64,000 nucleotides of DNA from AP-15 sp963735445 (GCA_963735445.1 CAVTLC010000053.1:62001-126000); one strand, 5' to 3'; counted from the stretch's first letter, positions 26,886 to 35,597 are shown. Program-made: numbers and translations. The notes: a model not told the origin generated them from the letters alone.

Positions 26886-27626
26886 CTAACGCGCCGGCGG
26901 CTTCGGCGTTGGCGTGCTCGCTTCACCAGCTTCGATCACGGTGCCCGACACCGGCTCGACCCAGACCAGGCGATCGACGATGCCTTTAACACCGGGCACG
27001 TTTTCGGCGGCGACCCGAAGGGCGGTGCGCTCGTGCTCGTCGAGGATGACGCCGTCGAGTTCGACGATGCCGTCGGTGACGGTAATCGTCAGCCCCGAAC
27101 GCGGCGCCCAGTCGGCTTTTTCGAGTTCGGCGAGGATGCGGTCGTGGATGGCGTCGTCGCCGGCGACCGGGGCCTGCGGTGCATCGAGCGCGCGGGCAAC
27201 GGCGGCAAGCAGGTCGGGGCGGCTGACGATCCCGAGAAGGTTTCCGTCCTGCATGACCGGCAGCCGCTTGATGCGGCGCCGCTCCATCAAATGCACGATA
27301 TCGGCCAGAGAGGTATCGGGCGCCACCGAGACGACGTCGTGCGACATCAGCTGCTCACAGGTCCGGCCGTGAGTTCGGACATACTCGCTTGCCGTCCGCC
27401 CCGGCCCCAGCAAGAAATCGAGCCATGGCCAGTGCCGCCGTTCGGTGGCGATCTCGCTGCGCCGCAGCAGATCGCCCTCGGTCAGGATACCCTCGACCTT
27501 GCCCGCGGCGTCGACCACCGGCAGCCCGCTGACCTTGTTCGCCAGCATCAGCCGGATCGCTTCGCGGATCGGCGTCCTACGCTCGACGGTGACGACGTTA
27601 CGGGTCATGACATCCGCGGCGTTCAT
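26886..27626 (-). CDS. CBS-pair plus BON domain protein
   Basis: A 246-residue cytoplasmic protein: two CBS motifs, 'DVMTRNVVTVERRTPIREAIRLM' at residues 4-26 and 'QLMSHDVVSVAPDTSLADIVHLM' at about 91-113, followed by a BON-like segment 'DRILAELEKADWAPRSGLTITVTDGIVELDG' near residue 165. CBS pairs bind adenosyl compounds and often regulate a partner; the CBS-BON combination is common in alphaproteobacteria but its partner is not established. It sits between the hydroxyacid oxidase and pgk on the minus strand, 38 bases after the pgk stop, which makes co-transcription with pgk possible. Confidence 0.8.
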   Translation of the reverse strand: MNAADVMTRNVVTVERRTPIREAIRLMLANKVSGLPVVDAAGKVEGILTEGDLLRRSEIATERRHWPWLDFLLGPGRTASEYVRTHGRTCEQLMSHDVVSVAPDTSLADIVHLMERRRIKRLPVMQDGNLLGIVSRPDLLAAVARALDAPQAPVAGDDAIHDRILAELEKADWAPRSGLTITVTDGIVELDGVILDEHERTALRVAAENVPGVKGIVDRLVWVEPVSGTVIEAGEASTPTPKPPAR

Positions 27627-27664
27627 CGTGCGTCTCCGTTATTCGGGTTTCGTCAGCGCCGGCG

Positions 27665-28877
27665 TCACTTACGATGGGCGGCCTCGGCGAGCGCGGCGAC
27701 GCCCGGCAATTGACGCCCTTCGAGCCATTCGAGAAAGGCGCCGCCGGCGGTGGAGACATAGGATAGCTCGTCTTCAACCCCGGCCTCGGCGAGAGCGGCC
27801 ACCGTATCGCCGCCGCCGGCGACGCTGCGCAGCCGCCCGGCGCGGGTGAGTTCGGCGACCCTGCGGGCAACGTCCATTGTCCCGCGGTCGAAGGGGGGTG
27901 TTTCAAAGGCGCCGAGTGGGCCGTTCCACACCAAGGTCTTGGCCTCGTCAAGGGCGGCGCCGATGCTGGCCACCGTCTTCGGGCCGATGTCGAGGATCAT
28001 CATGTCTTCAGCCACCGAGCCGATCGCCACGGTCGATGAAGCGACCCCGGCCTTAAGCTCTCCGGCGACCACCGCATCCTCCGGCAATATCACGCGGCAA
28101 TGCCGCTCGGCGGCGAGTGCAAGCAGTTGGCGGGCATTATCCGCCATCTCGCGCTCGCATAGCGAGTGACCGACGGCAACCCCTTTTGCAAAAAGGAGGG
28201 TGTTCGCCATCGCCCCGCCGATCGCCAGCATATCGACTTTGCCAATGATAAAGCGCAGCAGGTCGAGCTTGGTCGATACCTTGGCGCCGCCGACCAATGC
28301 CAGCACCGGTCGCGCCGGATGTTCCAATGCGGCAGAAAGCGCCTCCAGCTCGGCTTGCATCAGCTTGCCGGCAGCCGCGGGCAACATGCCGGCGAGAGCG
28401 GCGATCGAGGCATGGGCGCGGTGCGCCGCGGAAAACGCGTCGTCGACATAGACGTCGCCCAGAGCCGCTAAGGCCCGGGCGAAGTCCATCGAGTTCTTCT
28501 CCTCCTCGGGATGGAAGCGCAGATTTTCAAGCAATGCGACTTGCCCCGGCCGCAAGGCGCCGACCACTCGCTCGGCTTTTTCGCCGATACAATCCTCGGC
28601 AAAGGCGATGTCACGCCCGCCCAAGAGCCCGCCGCAGCGCCGGCAATACCTGGCGCAGTGAAAGCTTGGGGTCAGGCCCGCCCTTTGGTCGGCCGAAATG
28701 CGACATCAGGACGACAGCCGCGCCTTTATCAAGCAGCGTCGATATTGTCGGGGCCAGCCGCTCGAGGCGGGTGGCGTCGCTGACTTCGCCGTCTTTGACC
28801 GGAACGTTGAGGTCGGCGCGCACCAAAACGCGTTTGCCGCGCACGTCCAGGTCGTCGAGGGTTAGGAATTCAGGCAT
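27665..28877 (-). CDS. pgk: Phosphoglycerate kinase, interrupted by one-base insertion
   Basis: Glycolytic/Calvin-cycle kinase of about 403 residues once corrected. The N-terminal part has 'GKRVLVRADLNVPVKDG' and 'LMSHFGRPKGG', the rest 'LLENLRFHPEEEKN', 'YVDDAFSAAHRAHAS', 'ALVGGAKVSTKLDLL', 'WNGPLGAFE' and 'VAGGGDTVAAL', covering substrate and ATP sites in full. The two parts are in different frames; deleting one G of a GGG run at 28620-28622 joins 'LRRALG' to 'GRDIAFAEDCIG'. As this enzyme is normally essential, an assembly error is the simplest explanation. GGAGGAGAC precedes the ATG. Confidence 0.9.
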
Positions 28878-28935
28878 GTCTCCTCCGCCGGCCGATTTCT
28901 GATCACATTCTAGCGCTCCCAAAGCGACGGTGTCG

Positions 28936-29739
28936 CTATCGGCTCAGTTGAGCAAGCGCTTCACGCAACGGCTTACTCGAGACCGCGAAAGTGCCATTGA
29001 ACGGCGAATCAAGGTCAAGAATTACGAATATTACCGAGGCGATCGACAGCGCGCCCAGCACGATCGTGATCCCGGCGAGAATGTTTTTCGGCGCGCTCAG
29101 TCCGAACGAAGCAAAGATGATCGTAAGCCAGAATGTCAGGACCAGGTAGAATGGCATCGAAATTGAGCCGTGGGCCTCCTCGATCAGCTTCCAGCGCGCC
29201 CGCATCAATATCTCGAATTGGTTGACACAGGTTTGCAGCAGCCGACGATGCATCGGGTCGCGAGGCTCGAGCTGGCGTATATCGGTCTCGACCTGCGCAA
29301 GCATCTCGCCAAAACTCGAGCCGTCGATCGAAGCCCCGGAACCTGGCTCGGGCAGGTGCATCGGATAGTAGTCGCCGGCAGGCTTTGGTTCGTCGGTCCA
29401 GGTCGCGGCGATCCGCGCAGCTGTGTAACTCCGCAGCAAGACCCGGGCCGGGTCGGCCTCGCTGCCGTATTGCCGCAATGACCGATCGAGCTGGATCAGC
29501 TGGATCGAGACGCTCCGTAAATCATTCTCGATGGTGTCAAACGATACTTTGACCGAGCTGGTCAACAGACCGAGGACCAAAGCGGCGAAGGTTACCAGCA
29601 TGGTCATGACCAGCTGGATCAAATCCGTCGTTTCTCGGCTGCGGTGCCGCTCGGAGAGAAACGGACGAATCGCCATCCCGATCGCGCTGCCACCGAGCAG
29701 GATGACCAACAAGATCCCGGCCTCGCGGAGTTCCGTCAT
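28936..29739 (-). CDS. Membrane protein of the DUF4239 (bestrophin-like) type
   Basis: A 267-residue protein with two N-terminal helices ('ILLVILLGGSAIGMAI' and 'QLVMTMLVTFAALVLGLLTSS'), a long acidic/helical cytoplasmic middle ('DTIENDLRSVSIQLIQLDRSLRQYGSEADPARVLL'), and two C-terminal helices ('MPFYLVLTFWLTIIFASFGL', 'ILAGITIVLGALSIASVIFVIL'). This 2+2 pattern and the 'DSPFNG' after the last helix match DUF4239 proteins, whose role is unknown. I start at MTELREAG; the open frame above has no conserved sequence. It is divergent from a universal stress gene across about 200 bases. Confidence 0.72.
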   Translation of the reverse strand: MTELREAGILLVILLGGSAIGMAIRPFLSERHRSRETTDLIQLVMTMLVTFAALVLGLLTSSVKVSFDTIENDLRSVSIQLIQLDRSLRQYGSEADPARVLLRSYTAARIAATWTDEPKPAGDYYPMHLPEPGSGASIDGSSFGEMLAQVETDIRQLEPRDPMHRRLLQTCVNQFEILMRARWKLIEEAHGSISMPFYLVLTFWLTIIFASFGLSAPKNILAGITIVLGALSIASVIFVILDLDSPFNGTFAVSSKPLREALAQLSR

Positions 29740-29942
29740 TTGCGCTTTTCCCCTTTGCGCGGACCCTTGTCTTACCGATTTGACTTCGCCAGCAGCGGCT
29801 TCTATTCCAACGGTGGCTTTGCTGAATAGCGGCCCCGTCGTTCTATGATCGTTGATGTGAATCAATGCCGCCGTCAGCCCCGAGCCAAAATCTCCAGGGT
29901 ACCGAAATTGACCAGCCACGGTCGCGCGCCACAGGAGATTTG

Positions 29943-30809
29943 ATGATCAAGTCAATACTGGTACCCGCAACAGGAAGCAGTGCTGACGATGCGGTGTTCG
30001 CCTCCGCACTTGCGGTGGCGCGAGCGTTTTCGGCGCATCTGAATTTCCTCCATGTTCGCGTCGATGCAGCCTCGATGGCGGTCACAATGGCCTCTGAGGG
30101 CGGCGGCTCGGCGCTGGTCGGCGGACTGGTCGACCGGCTCGATGAGGAGGCCGATCTGCGCGAAAAGCAGGCGCGCGAGCTGTTTGATCGATTTTGTGCG
30201 CGCGAGGGGTTGGCTGTAGTCGATGTGCCGCGCCCCCCAAATGGGCAGCCCTCGGCGCAATGGATGCGGCAGGTGGGCGCTGAGCCGTTCTGGATTGCCG
30301 AACACGGACGGGCCGCCGATCTGATGGTGATCGGGCGCCCGAGTGACGACGGTGGCGCGCCGGAAGTGATCGAAGCCGCACTCCTCGAGAGCGGCCGCCC
30401 GGTGCTGGTCCCGCCTGCGGCGGCAATGACGAGCCTGCCGGATACAATCGTCATCGCGTGGAAATCGACACGCGAAGCGGCGCACGCAGTCACCGCCGCA
30501 AGCCCATTTCTGTCGCTCGCAAAAAGAGTTCGGATATTGACGGTGGCCGAAAGCGAAGATTTGTCGACCGAAGAAGGCGCCCAGCTATCGGCCAATCTGC
30601 GCTGGCGCGGGATTGAGGTCACGGCCGAGCGGCTGCAGCCGGATCAGCACAGTCCGGAGGACACCCTGATCAACGCGGCTGCCGAGAGCCACGCCATGCT
30701 GGTTATGGGCGCCTATGGCCATAGCCGGCTGCGTGAATGGATTTTTGGCGGCTTCACCGAACACGTGGTTCGGACGGCGGTCCGGGTACCGGTCTTGATC
30801 GTACACTGA
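29943..30809 (+). CDS. Universal stress protein with two UspA modules
   Basis: A 288-residue protein built from two UspA folds: residues 1-~145 ('IKSILVPATGSSADDAVFASALAVARAF') and ~165-288. The second carries the ATP-binding G-x2-G-x9-G pattern in 'MGAYGHSRLREWIFGGFTEHVV', while the first has 'VIGRPSDDGG', which is degenerate, so only the C-terminal half probably binds ATP. ACAGGAGATTTG precedes the ATG. Just downstream lies the phosphoketolase remnant; stress proteins and phosphoketolase are often neighbours in low-oxygen regulons, which suggests the old arrangement here. Confidence 0.82.
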   Translation: MIKSILVPATGSSADDAVFASALAVARAFSAHLNFLHVRVDAASMAVTMASEGGGSALVGGLVDRLDEEADLREKQARELFDRFCAREGLAVVDVPRPPNGQPSAQWMRQVGAEPFWIAEHGRAADLMVIGRPSDDGGAPEVIEAALLESGRPVLVPPAAAMTSLPDTIVIAWKSTREAAHAVTAASPFLSLAKRVRILTVAESEDLSTEEGAQLSANLRWRGIEVTAERLQPDQHSPEDTLINAAAESHAMLVMGAYGHSRLREWIFGGFTEHVVRTAVRVPVLIVH

Positions 30810-30884
30810 ACGCCGCGGTCGCTTTCGCCGCCAAGTCGATCGCCGCGTAGGGTCGATCCGCGAAGCCGATCGGTCCCGCCACGG

Positions 30885-31106
30885 ACGACAACGACCCCGT
30901 TCGACATGGTCGTCCGTAACAATTTCGAGCGGTTTCACCTGGCCAGCGATGTTATCGACCTGCTGCCGCAGCTAGGCTATGTGGCCTACGCCAAGCAGGC
31001 GCTGCGGGACAAGCTGATCGAACATAAGCAATACATCACGCGTTATGGAGATGACATGCCCGAGGTCAAGAACTGGCGCTGGCCTGCTGTATCGACCGCT
31101 GACTGA
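30885..31106 (+). pseudogene. C-terminal remnant of phosphoketolase
   Basis: About 70 codons that match only the last part of xylulose-5-phosphate/fructose-6-phosphate phosphoketolase: 'TTTTPFDMVVRNN', 'ERFHLASDVIDLLPQLG', 'YAKQALRDKLIEHKQYI' and the ending 'MPEVKNWRW'. The full enzyme has around 800 residues, and nothing upstream (30810-30884) resembles it. The reading frame itself is intact from an ATG inside the fragment, so it may still be translated, but it lacks the thiamine-diphosphate site entirely. Confidence 0.8.
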
Positions 31107-31138
31107 AGCGCCGCCGTCAAACTGCGAAAGGCTCAACA

Positions 31139-31543
31139 ATGCTCTCGATTTCCCCCGAAAAGCTCGCCTTTATCGTCGAGAAGGCGCGCGAGTACGATGC
31201 CGAGGTGCCGCCCGTCGACCGGGATTACGAGGAAGGCTCCGACGGGGTCGATGACGATGAGCGCGAGATCCTGCTCGACACCCCCGATAACCCGACAGCA
31301 CAGGAATTGCGCGATGCGATCGACGGGTTGAATGTCGATGAGCGCGAGGAGTTGCTGGCGCTGATGTGGCTTGGGCGCGGCGATTACGATGCGCAGAGTT
31401 GGGCCGAGGCGATGCGGCAGGCGCGCGAGTCGCAATCCTCGAGCGAGACCGAGTATCTGCTCGGGACGCCGCTGCTCGGCGATTACCTGGACGAGGGTGC
31501 CGCGGCGCTGGGCTTGTCGCTCGAAGGATACATGCGGGGTTAG
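31139..31543 (+). CDS. DUF3775 family protein
   Basis: A 134-residue acidic cytoplasmic protein: 'LSISPEKLAFIVEKAREYDAEVPP' is the family's opening helix, followed by an Asp/Glu-rich linker and 'ELRDAIDGLNVDEREELLALMWLGRGDY', with a C-terminal 'TPLLGDYLDEGAAALGLSLEGY' segment. Function unknown. Its stop is six bases before the GTG of the ChaB-like gene, so the two form a small operon. Confidence 0.75.
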   Translation: MLSISPEKLAFIVEKAREYDAEVPPVDRDYEEGSDGVDDDEREILLDTPDNPTAQELRDAIDGLNVDEREELLALMWLGRGDYDAQSWAEAMRQARESQSSSETEYLLGTPLLGDYLDEGAAALGLSLEGYMRG

Positions 31544-31548
31544 GCCGC

Positions 31549-31770
31549 GTGCCCTACGCGACGACCGCGGATTTGCCACCTGCGGTGCGCCATCTGCCGC
31601 CGCATGCCCAGGAGATTTTTCTCGCGACCTTCAACAACGCTTGGCAGACCCACGCCGACCGCGGCCCGCAGGCGCAGGAGGAAACCGCGTTTCGCATCGC
31701 CTGGGCAGCCGTCAAAAAGCAATACCGCAAGCGCGGCGATGTCTGGGTGCCAAAGGATCGGTGGGAATAG
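31549..31770 (+). CDS. ChaB family small protein
   Basis: A 73-residue protein of the ChaB family, first named as a regulator of the ChaA cation antiporter. Seen here are 'DLPPAVRHLPPHAQEIFLATFNNAWQTH', 'ETAFRIAWAAVKKQYRK' and the end 'WVPKDRWE', which cover the whole domain. The GTG start is chosen from spacing to the DUF3775 stop; the open frame extends further up but only over the other gene. No chaA is nearby, so a cation-transport role is not supported by context. Confidence 0.78.
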   Translation: MPYATTADLPPAVRHLPPHAQEIFLATFNNAWQTHADRGPQAQEETAFRIAWAAVKKQYRKRGDVWVPKDRWE

Positions 31771-31802
31771 CGCCGCCCGTCTCCGCGACTGCTAGCGTGG
31801 CG

Positions 31803-32759
31803 ATGACTTTCGCACCGTCGGCAGAGGTGACCGGAGCCGATCTCGAACGCGAACTGGCCTTGGTTCGTGCTGCCGCTGCGGGACGGGCAGGTGGCGTTTT
31901 CGGGCCGGGTTCAATGGTGTGGCGGATCGACCGCGAGGCCGCGATCTTTCTTGCCGCCGGACGAGCCCTGTTGCTGCAGCTTGCGCATCCTTGGGTGGCC
32001 GCGGCGATCGCCGAACATTCGCACAGTTTATCCGACCCTATCGGCCGGTTTCACCGCACCTTCGGCGTCGTCTTTACGATGGTGTTCGGTACGACCGACG
32101 AGGCGATTGCCGCCGCCCGGCGCCTCTATCGTCGCCACACTGCGATCTCCGGCGCCCTGTCGGAAGGCGGCGGCATTTTTCCGGGAGGGTCGGCGTATTG
32201 CGCGAATGATGTCGCGGCGCTGCGCTGGGTCTTCGCGACCTTGGTCGACAGCGCAATTGTCGCCTTCGAACTTGTCAACCCGGCGCTCTCGTCCGAAGAG
32301 CGCGAGCGCTATTACCGCGAGGAGCGATTGTTTGCGGCGTTTTTCGGCATTCCGCAAACCGCCTTGCCGCAAAGCTGGCCGGCATTTTCAGATTATGTCG
32401 AACAGATGGTCGGCTCGGACATGCTCGCCGTCGGCGACGCGGCGCGCCGGATCGCCGAGTCGCTTTTCGAAGGTTCCGGAACCTGGCTGCGTTCGCCCAA
32501 CTGGTATCGCGCGCTGACCGCGAGCCTGCTGCCCGAGCGGCTGCGCGACGATTTCGGCCTTTTTTACGGGCGCTCCGAGCAGCGTGCCGTGCGACGTGCC
32601 CTCGCGCTGCTACGCTCTTTATATCCGCGCATTCCCGCCCAGCTCCGCTATGTGGCGCCCTATCACGAAGCCTGTGCGCGCCTCGCCGGACGTCGGCCGG
32701 GCGCTGTGACCCGGCGTCTGAACCGGTTTTGGATCGGCCGTGATTCGATGGCTGGCTGA
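31803..32759 (+). CDS. MpaB-like oxygenase domain protein (DUF2236)
   Basis: A 318-residue protein of the DUF2236/MpaB family. 'FGPGSMVWRIDREAAIFLAAGRALLLQLAHPWVAAAIAEHS' is the family signature with the conserved HP, 'GRFHRTFGVVFTMVFGT' and 'ALRWVFATLVDSAIVAFELV' supply further helices. MpaB, a fungal enzyme of mycophenolic acid synthesis, is a haem-dependent oxygenase, and latex-clearing protein shares the fold, but bacterial members mostly lack assigned substrates. It starts 32 bases after the ChaB-like stop. A GTG two codons earlier is an alternative start. Confidence 0.76.
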   Translation: MTFAPSAEVTGADLERELALVRAAAAGRAGGVFGPGSMVWRIDREAAIFLAAGRALLLQLAHPWVAAAIAEHSHSLSDPIGRFHRTFGVVFTMVFGTTDEAIAAARRLYRRHTAISGALSEGGGIFPGGSAYCANDVAALRWVFATLVDSAIVAFELVNPALSSEERERYYREERLFAAFFGIPQTALPQSWPAFSDYVEQMVGSDMLAVGDAARRIAESLFEGSGTWLRSPNWYRALTASLLPERLRDDFGLFYGRSEQRAVRRALALLRSLYPRIPAQLRYVAPYHEACARLAGRRPGAVTRRLNRFWIGRDSMAG

Positions 32760-32815
32760 CCTTTTCGCGAAAGCGGGTATCCTCGACGCATTGATTTGCC
32801 GATTCCGGGGAAGCC

Positions 32816-33946
32816 ATGGCGATTGCGGCCGCTGCCGGTGCCGAGACCACCAATCCGAACATTCTGCGGGTGCCGCAAGGGACCGATCTCGTCGAGTGGT
32901 ATTTTGAGCAGGGCTGGACCGACGGGCTGCCGGTGGTGCCGCCGACGCGCGAGCGGATCGACGAATTCGTCGCAGCACTGGGCGGCGACCCGGGCTTTGT
33001 CGAGTGCAAGGTGCCGCCGCGGCACGGCAATCTCAGCCGCGAGGTGCTGGCGATCAACATGGTCATGGCGGGCTGCAAGCCCGAATATGCCCCGGTGGTC
33101 CGCGCGGCAATGCTGGCTCTGACCGCGAAAGCTTTCAATTTGAACGGGGTGCAAGCGACGACGCACATGGCGGCTCCGCTGCTGATCGTCAACGGACCGC
33201 TCGCAAGCGCCATCGGCATGAACGGCGACTGCAACGCGTTCGGTTCGGGCAATCGCGCCAATGCGACGATCGGGCGGGCCTTGCGGCTGGTGTTGTTGAA
33301 TGTCGGCGGCGGCCGGCCGGGCGATCTCGACAAAAGCACCTTGGGTCATCCCGGCAAATACACCTATTGCGTCGCCGAAAACGAGGCGGCGAGCCCGTGG
33401 GCGCCTTACCATGTCGAAAAGGGGTTTGACCCGGCCGAATCGACGGTTTTTGTCCTCGCCGCCGAGCCGCCACACAGCGTCACCAACCATGTCGCCAATG
33501 ATCCGGAGGGCATCCTCGACAGCATCTGTTCGGCGATGAGTACGATCGCCAACAACAACGCGGTGTCATCGGGGCATTGCGCGGTCATCATCGGTCCCGA
33601 GCATGCCCGCACGATCGCCGGCAAAGGGTGGACCCGGCACGATGTGCGCAGCTACCTGCACATGAACGCCTTCAATTTGTTTTCCGAACTGACCTTCAAC
33701 GAGCGCTACGGCAAGATCTACAATCGCAACCTGCCGCGCTGGTACAAGCGCGAGCAAGGCTCCCGCATCCCGATCGTGCCCGATCCCGACCACATTCACC
33801 TATTTGTGGTCGGCGGCGAGGCCGGCCGGTTCTCGGCCTTTATCCCCGGCTGGGGTCACATGTCGTCGCCGGTCCTGCGCTCGATCGAAGACGCCGCCAG
33901 CCCGCGCCGCGACCCCGTCTGTGTCGACGGAACCTGCTATCTGTGA
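32816..33946 (+). CDS. Conserved protein of the DGLPVVPPT type, partner of a UGSC selenoprotein
   Basis: A 376-residue cytoplasmic protein without signal peptide. Its marks are 'WTDGLPVVPPTRERIDEFV' (about residues 39-57), 'LAINMVMAGCKPEYAPVV', 'NGVQATTHMAAPLLIVNGP', 'NAFGSGNRANATIGRALRLVLLNVGGG', 'CVAENEAASPWAPYHVEKGF' and a C-terminal 'DPVCVDGTCYL' with a CX4C-like pair. I recall this family as unassigned and often found beside UGSC-family proteins, which is the case here: the selenoprotein gene begins 85 bases downstream. GGGGAAGCC precedes the ATG. The cysteine at MAGCKPEY and the C-terminal pair could form redox contacts with the partner, which is inference. Confidence 0.7.
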   Translation: MAIAAAAGAETTNPNILRVPQGTDLVEWYFEQGWTDGLPVVPPTRERIDEFVAALGGDPGFVECKVPPRHGNLSREVLAINMVMAGCKPEYAPVVRAAMLALTAKAFNLNGVQATTHMAAPLLIVNGPLASAIGMNGDCNAFGSGNRANATIGRALRLVLLNVGGGRPGDLDKSTLGHPGKYTYCVAENEAASPWAPYHVEKGFDPAESTVFVLAAEPPHSVTNHVANDPEGILDSICSAMSTIANNNAVSSGHCAVIIGPEHARTIAGKGWTRHDVRSYLHMNAFNLFSELTFNERYGKIYNRNLPRWYKREQGSRIPIVPDPDHIHLFVVGGEAGRFSAFIPGWGHMSSPVLRSIEDAASPRRDPVCVDGTCYL

Positions 33947-34031
33947 GCGGCCGGAGGCGAGCCGAAGGAATGCTATTGTTTTCACCGTCATTCCCGCGCC
34001 AAGCGGGGCAGACGATAACGAGGAAACGGAG

Positions 34032-34571
34032 ATGCGGGGATCAGAATACGTAATGGCCTTCGACCCGCGCGGGGTGGTTGAGGTGGAGATAAAGCCGCTG
34101 TCGCGGAGGGTGCACGAACTCGCCGGGCTGCGGTTAGGCGTGCTCGACAACACCAAATGGAATGCCAACCGGCTGTTGCGCAAAACCGTGGCGCGGCTTG
34201 AAGAGCAGGCGCCGCTTGCCGCCGTCAATTATTACCGCAAGGAAAGCTTTTCGAAGGACGCCGACCCGGTCTTGATCGAGACGATTGCCGCGAATAACGA
34301 CATCGTCTTGACGGCGATCGGCGATTGAGGCTCGTGCACGTCGTGCTGTACGCATGACGCCGTCAGTCTCGAAGCCCTGGGCCGCCCGACGGCGGTCGTC
34401 GTCACCACCGAATTTCTCCATGAAGCGCTGATGCAGCGGGACGCCCTCGGTATGCCCGACCTCGCCCCGGTCGTCATCGATCATCCGCTGAGCACTTTGA
34501 GCGACGCCGAAATCGATGCTCGCGCCACTCAAGCGCTGGGCCAATGCATCGCCCGCTGGCTCGGGAAATGA
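34032..34571 (+). CDS. UGSC-family selenoprotein with in-frame TGA at codon 99
   Basis: A 179-residue protein read through TGA at 34326-34328. Before the TGA: 'GLRLGVLDNTKWNANRLLRKTVARLEE' and 'ANNDIVLTAIGD'; after it, in the same frame with no indel, 'GSCTSCCTHDAVSLEALGRP', 'VVVTTEFLHEALMQ' and 'PVVIDHPLS'. The TGA-GGC-TCG-TGC gives selenocysteine-Gly-Ser-Cys, the motif that names the UGSC family, whose other members carry Cys at the first position. Conservation continues for 80 codons past the TGA. A plausible SECIS hairpin lies right after it (34329-34361). GAGGAAACGGAG precedes the ATG. Function unknown; the redox-type U-x-x-C motif suggests thiol/selenol chemistry. Conventional gene finders would split this gene at the TGA. 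Confidence 0.82.
34329..34361 (+). promoter_or_regulatory. Candidate SECIS element of the UGSC selenoprotein
   Basis: Starting one base after the TGA, GGC (34329-34331) pairs with GCC (34359-34361), and CGTGC (34333-34337) with GCATG (34352-34356), separated by a one-by-two internal loop. Inside, GT-C can pair with G-AC around an apical loop GTGCT beginning about 15 bases after the TGA. Bacterial SECIS elements are short hairpins just after the UGA with a G early in the apical loop, which this fits loosely. Hand-folded, not computed. Confidence 0.5.
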
Positions 34572-34672
34572 CCACCACGCCGGTCCGCTCGTTTCTCAAG
34601 AAGCCGGGCTGGGTTCGTCGATGATCTCGGTGTCCCCGCAGTAATGCCTGCAACAGCCAGGGTGAGGAGTGG

Positions 34673-35554
34673 GTGATCAATGGCGGGCAACTCAGGTCGG
34701 CTGCGCGGACCAAGCGATGGCTTGCCGTAAGCATAGCCTTGCTTGTTCTGAGCGTCGGCTATTTTTTCCTGCTGCGGAATTTCAATGTCCCGGTGCTCCC
34801 CGGCGAGCGCCATTTTGGCGCCACCGGGGCGGTCAAGCCGGCGGCTGAAGTTTACATCGAACCCATCAGTATCGATGCGTTCAACGACGCAATGCAGGTG
34901 CGTGCCTACCTCGAGCCGAGTGTTTCATCCAGCGGTGAGCATTTCGCAGCAGCGGATCGCGAGCTCACCTTGCTCATCACTCACGATAGAACAGTGGAGG
35001 AGATCAGGCTTGCCGGAAATGATCATCTGGCCTCGGCACTCTTTGAAGTGGACCTGAGCGAAGGCAGTGTCGCGCATTATCCGCTGGACAGCTACCGGGT
35101 GAAGCTGGGCGTCCAAGTTTTCGAAGGAAAAACGGCCGCCATCAAACTACCGGCCAGAGTCACAGTTTGGGAGGGGGTTCTTGGCTACGAATTACATTCG
35201 ACCGGACAGTCGGGCGCTGACCCCGAGCGGATCCAGCTGAAGCTGGATATTGTCCGCAGCGGCGCCTTCGCACTCTTTGCACTCGCGGCATATGGAGCAA
35301 TGGTCGTACTCGGTGGCTGCGCTCTCGCTATTGGCATTCTGACCTTTGTCGATGTCAGGAGGCCGGAGGCAACGCTGATCGGTGCGCTGGCGGCGATCGC
35401 ATTCGCATTGCCGGTGTTGCGCAACGCGTTACCGGGCTCGCCACCACTCGGTATACAAGCGGACATGTTTGTCTTTCTGTGGACCGAGCTTGTGGCCGTG
35501 ATTTCGCTCGCCCTCCTCGTCTATAAATGGGCGCGAAGCGGCCCGCGGCCCTGA
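34673..35554 (+). CDS. DUF4436-type membrane protein
   Basis: A 293-residue protein: one N-terminal helix ('WLAVSIALLVLSVGYFFLL'), a roughly 170-residue exported domain with beta-strand character ('SVAHYPLDSYRVKLGVQVFEG'), and three C-terminal helices ('FALFALAAYGAMVVLGGCALAIGILTFV', 'LIGALAAIAFALPVL', 'FVFLWTELVAVISLALLVYKW'). The layout and the 'YPLDSY' segment fit DUF4436, of unknown function. The GTG start follows GGTGAGGAGTGG. The 101 bases between the selenoprotein stop and this gene show nothing else. Confidence 0.66.
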   Translation: MINGGQLRSAARTKRWLAVSIALLVLSVGYFFLLRNFNVPVLPGERHFGATGAVKPAAEVYIEPISIDAFNDAMQVRAYLEPSVSSSGEHFAAADRELTLLITHDRTVEEIRLAGNDHLASALFEVDLSEGSVAHYPLDSYRVKLGVQVFEGKTAAIKLPARVTVWEGVLGYELHSTGQSGADPERIQLKLDIVRSGAFALFALAAYGAMVVLGGCALAIGILTFVDVRRPEATLIGALAAIAFALPVLRNALPGSPPLGIQADMFVFLWTELVAVISLALLVYKWARSGPRP

Positions 35555-35597
35555 AACATTCGGTTGTATAATCTCTGGTCCAATCAAGCAGCGCGAG

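Noticed and set aside
31371..31802. Long plus-strand frame joining the DUF3775 region to the MpaB-like gene
   Set aside because: The upstream part is out-of-frame with DUF3775 and ChaB-like genes that are themselves well supported; the MpaB-like protein starts at 31803.
34032..34328. A truncated 98-residue protein ending at TGA
   Set aside because: The next codons give Gly-Ser-Cys and a conserved C-terminal domain in the same frame, matching the UGSC family.
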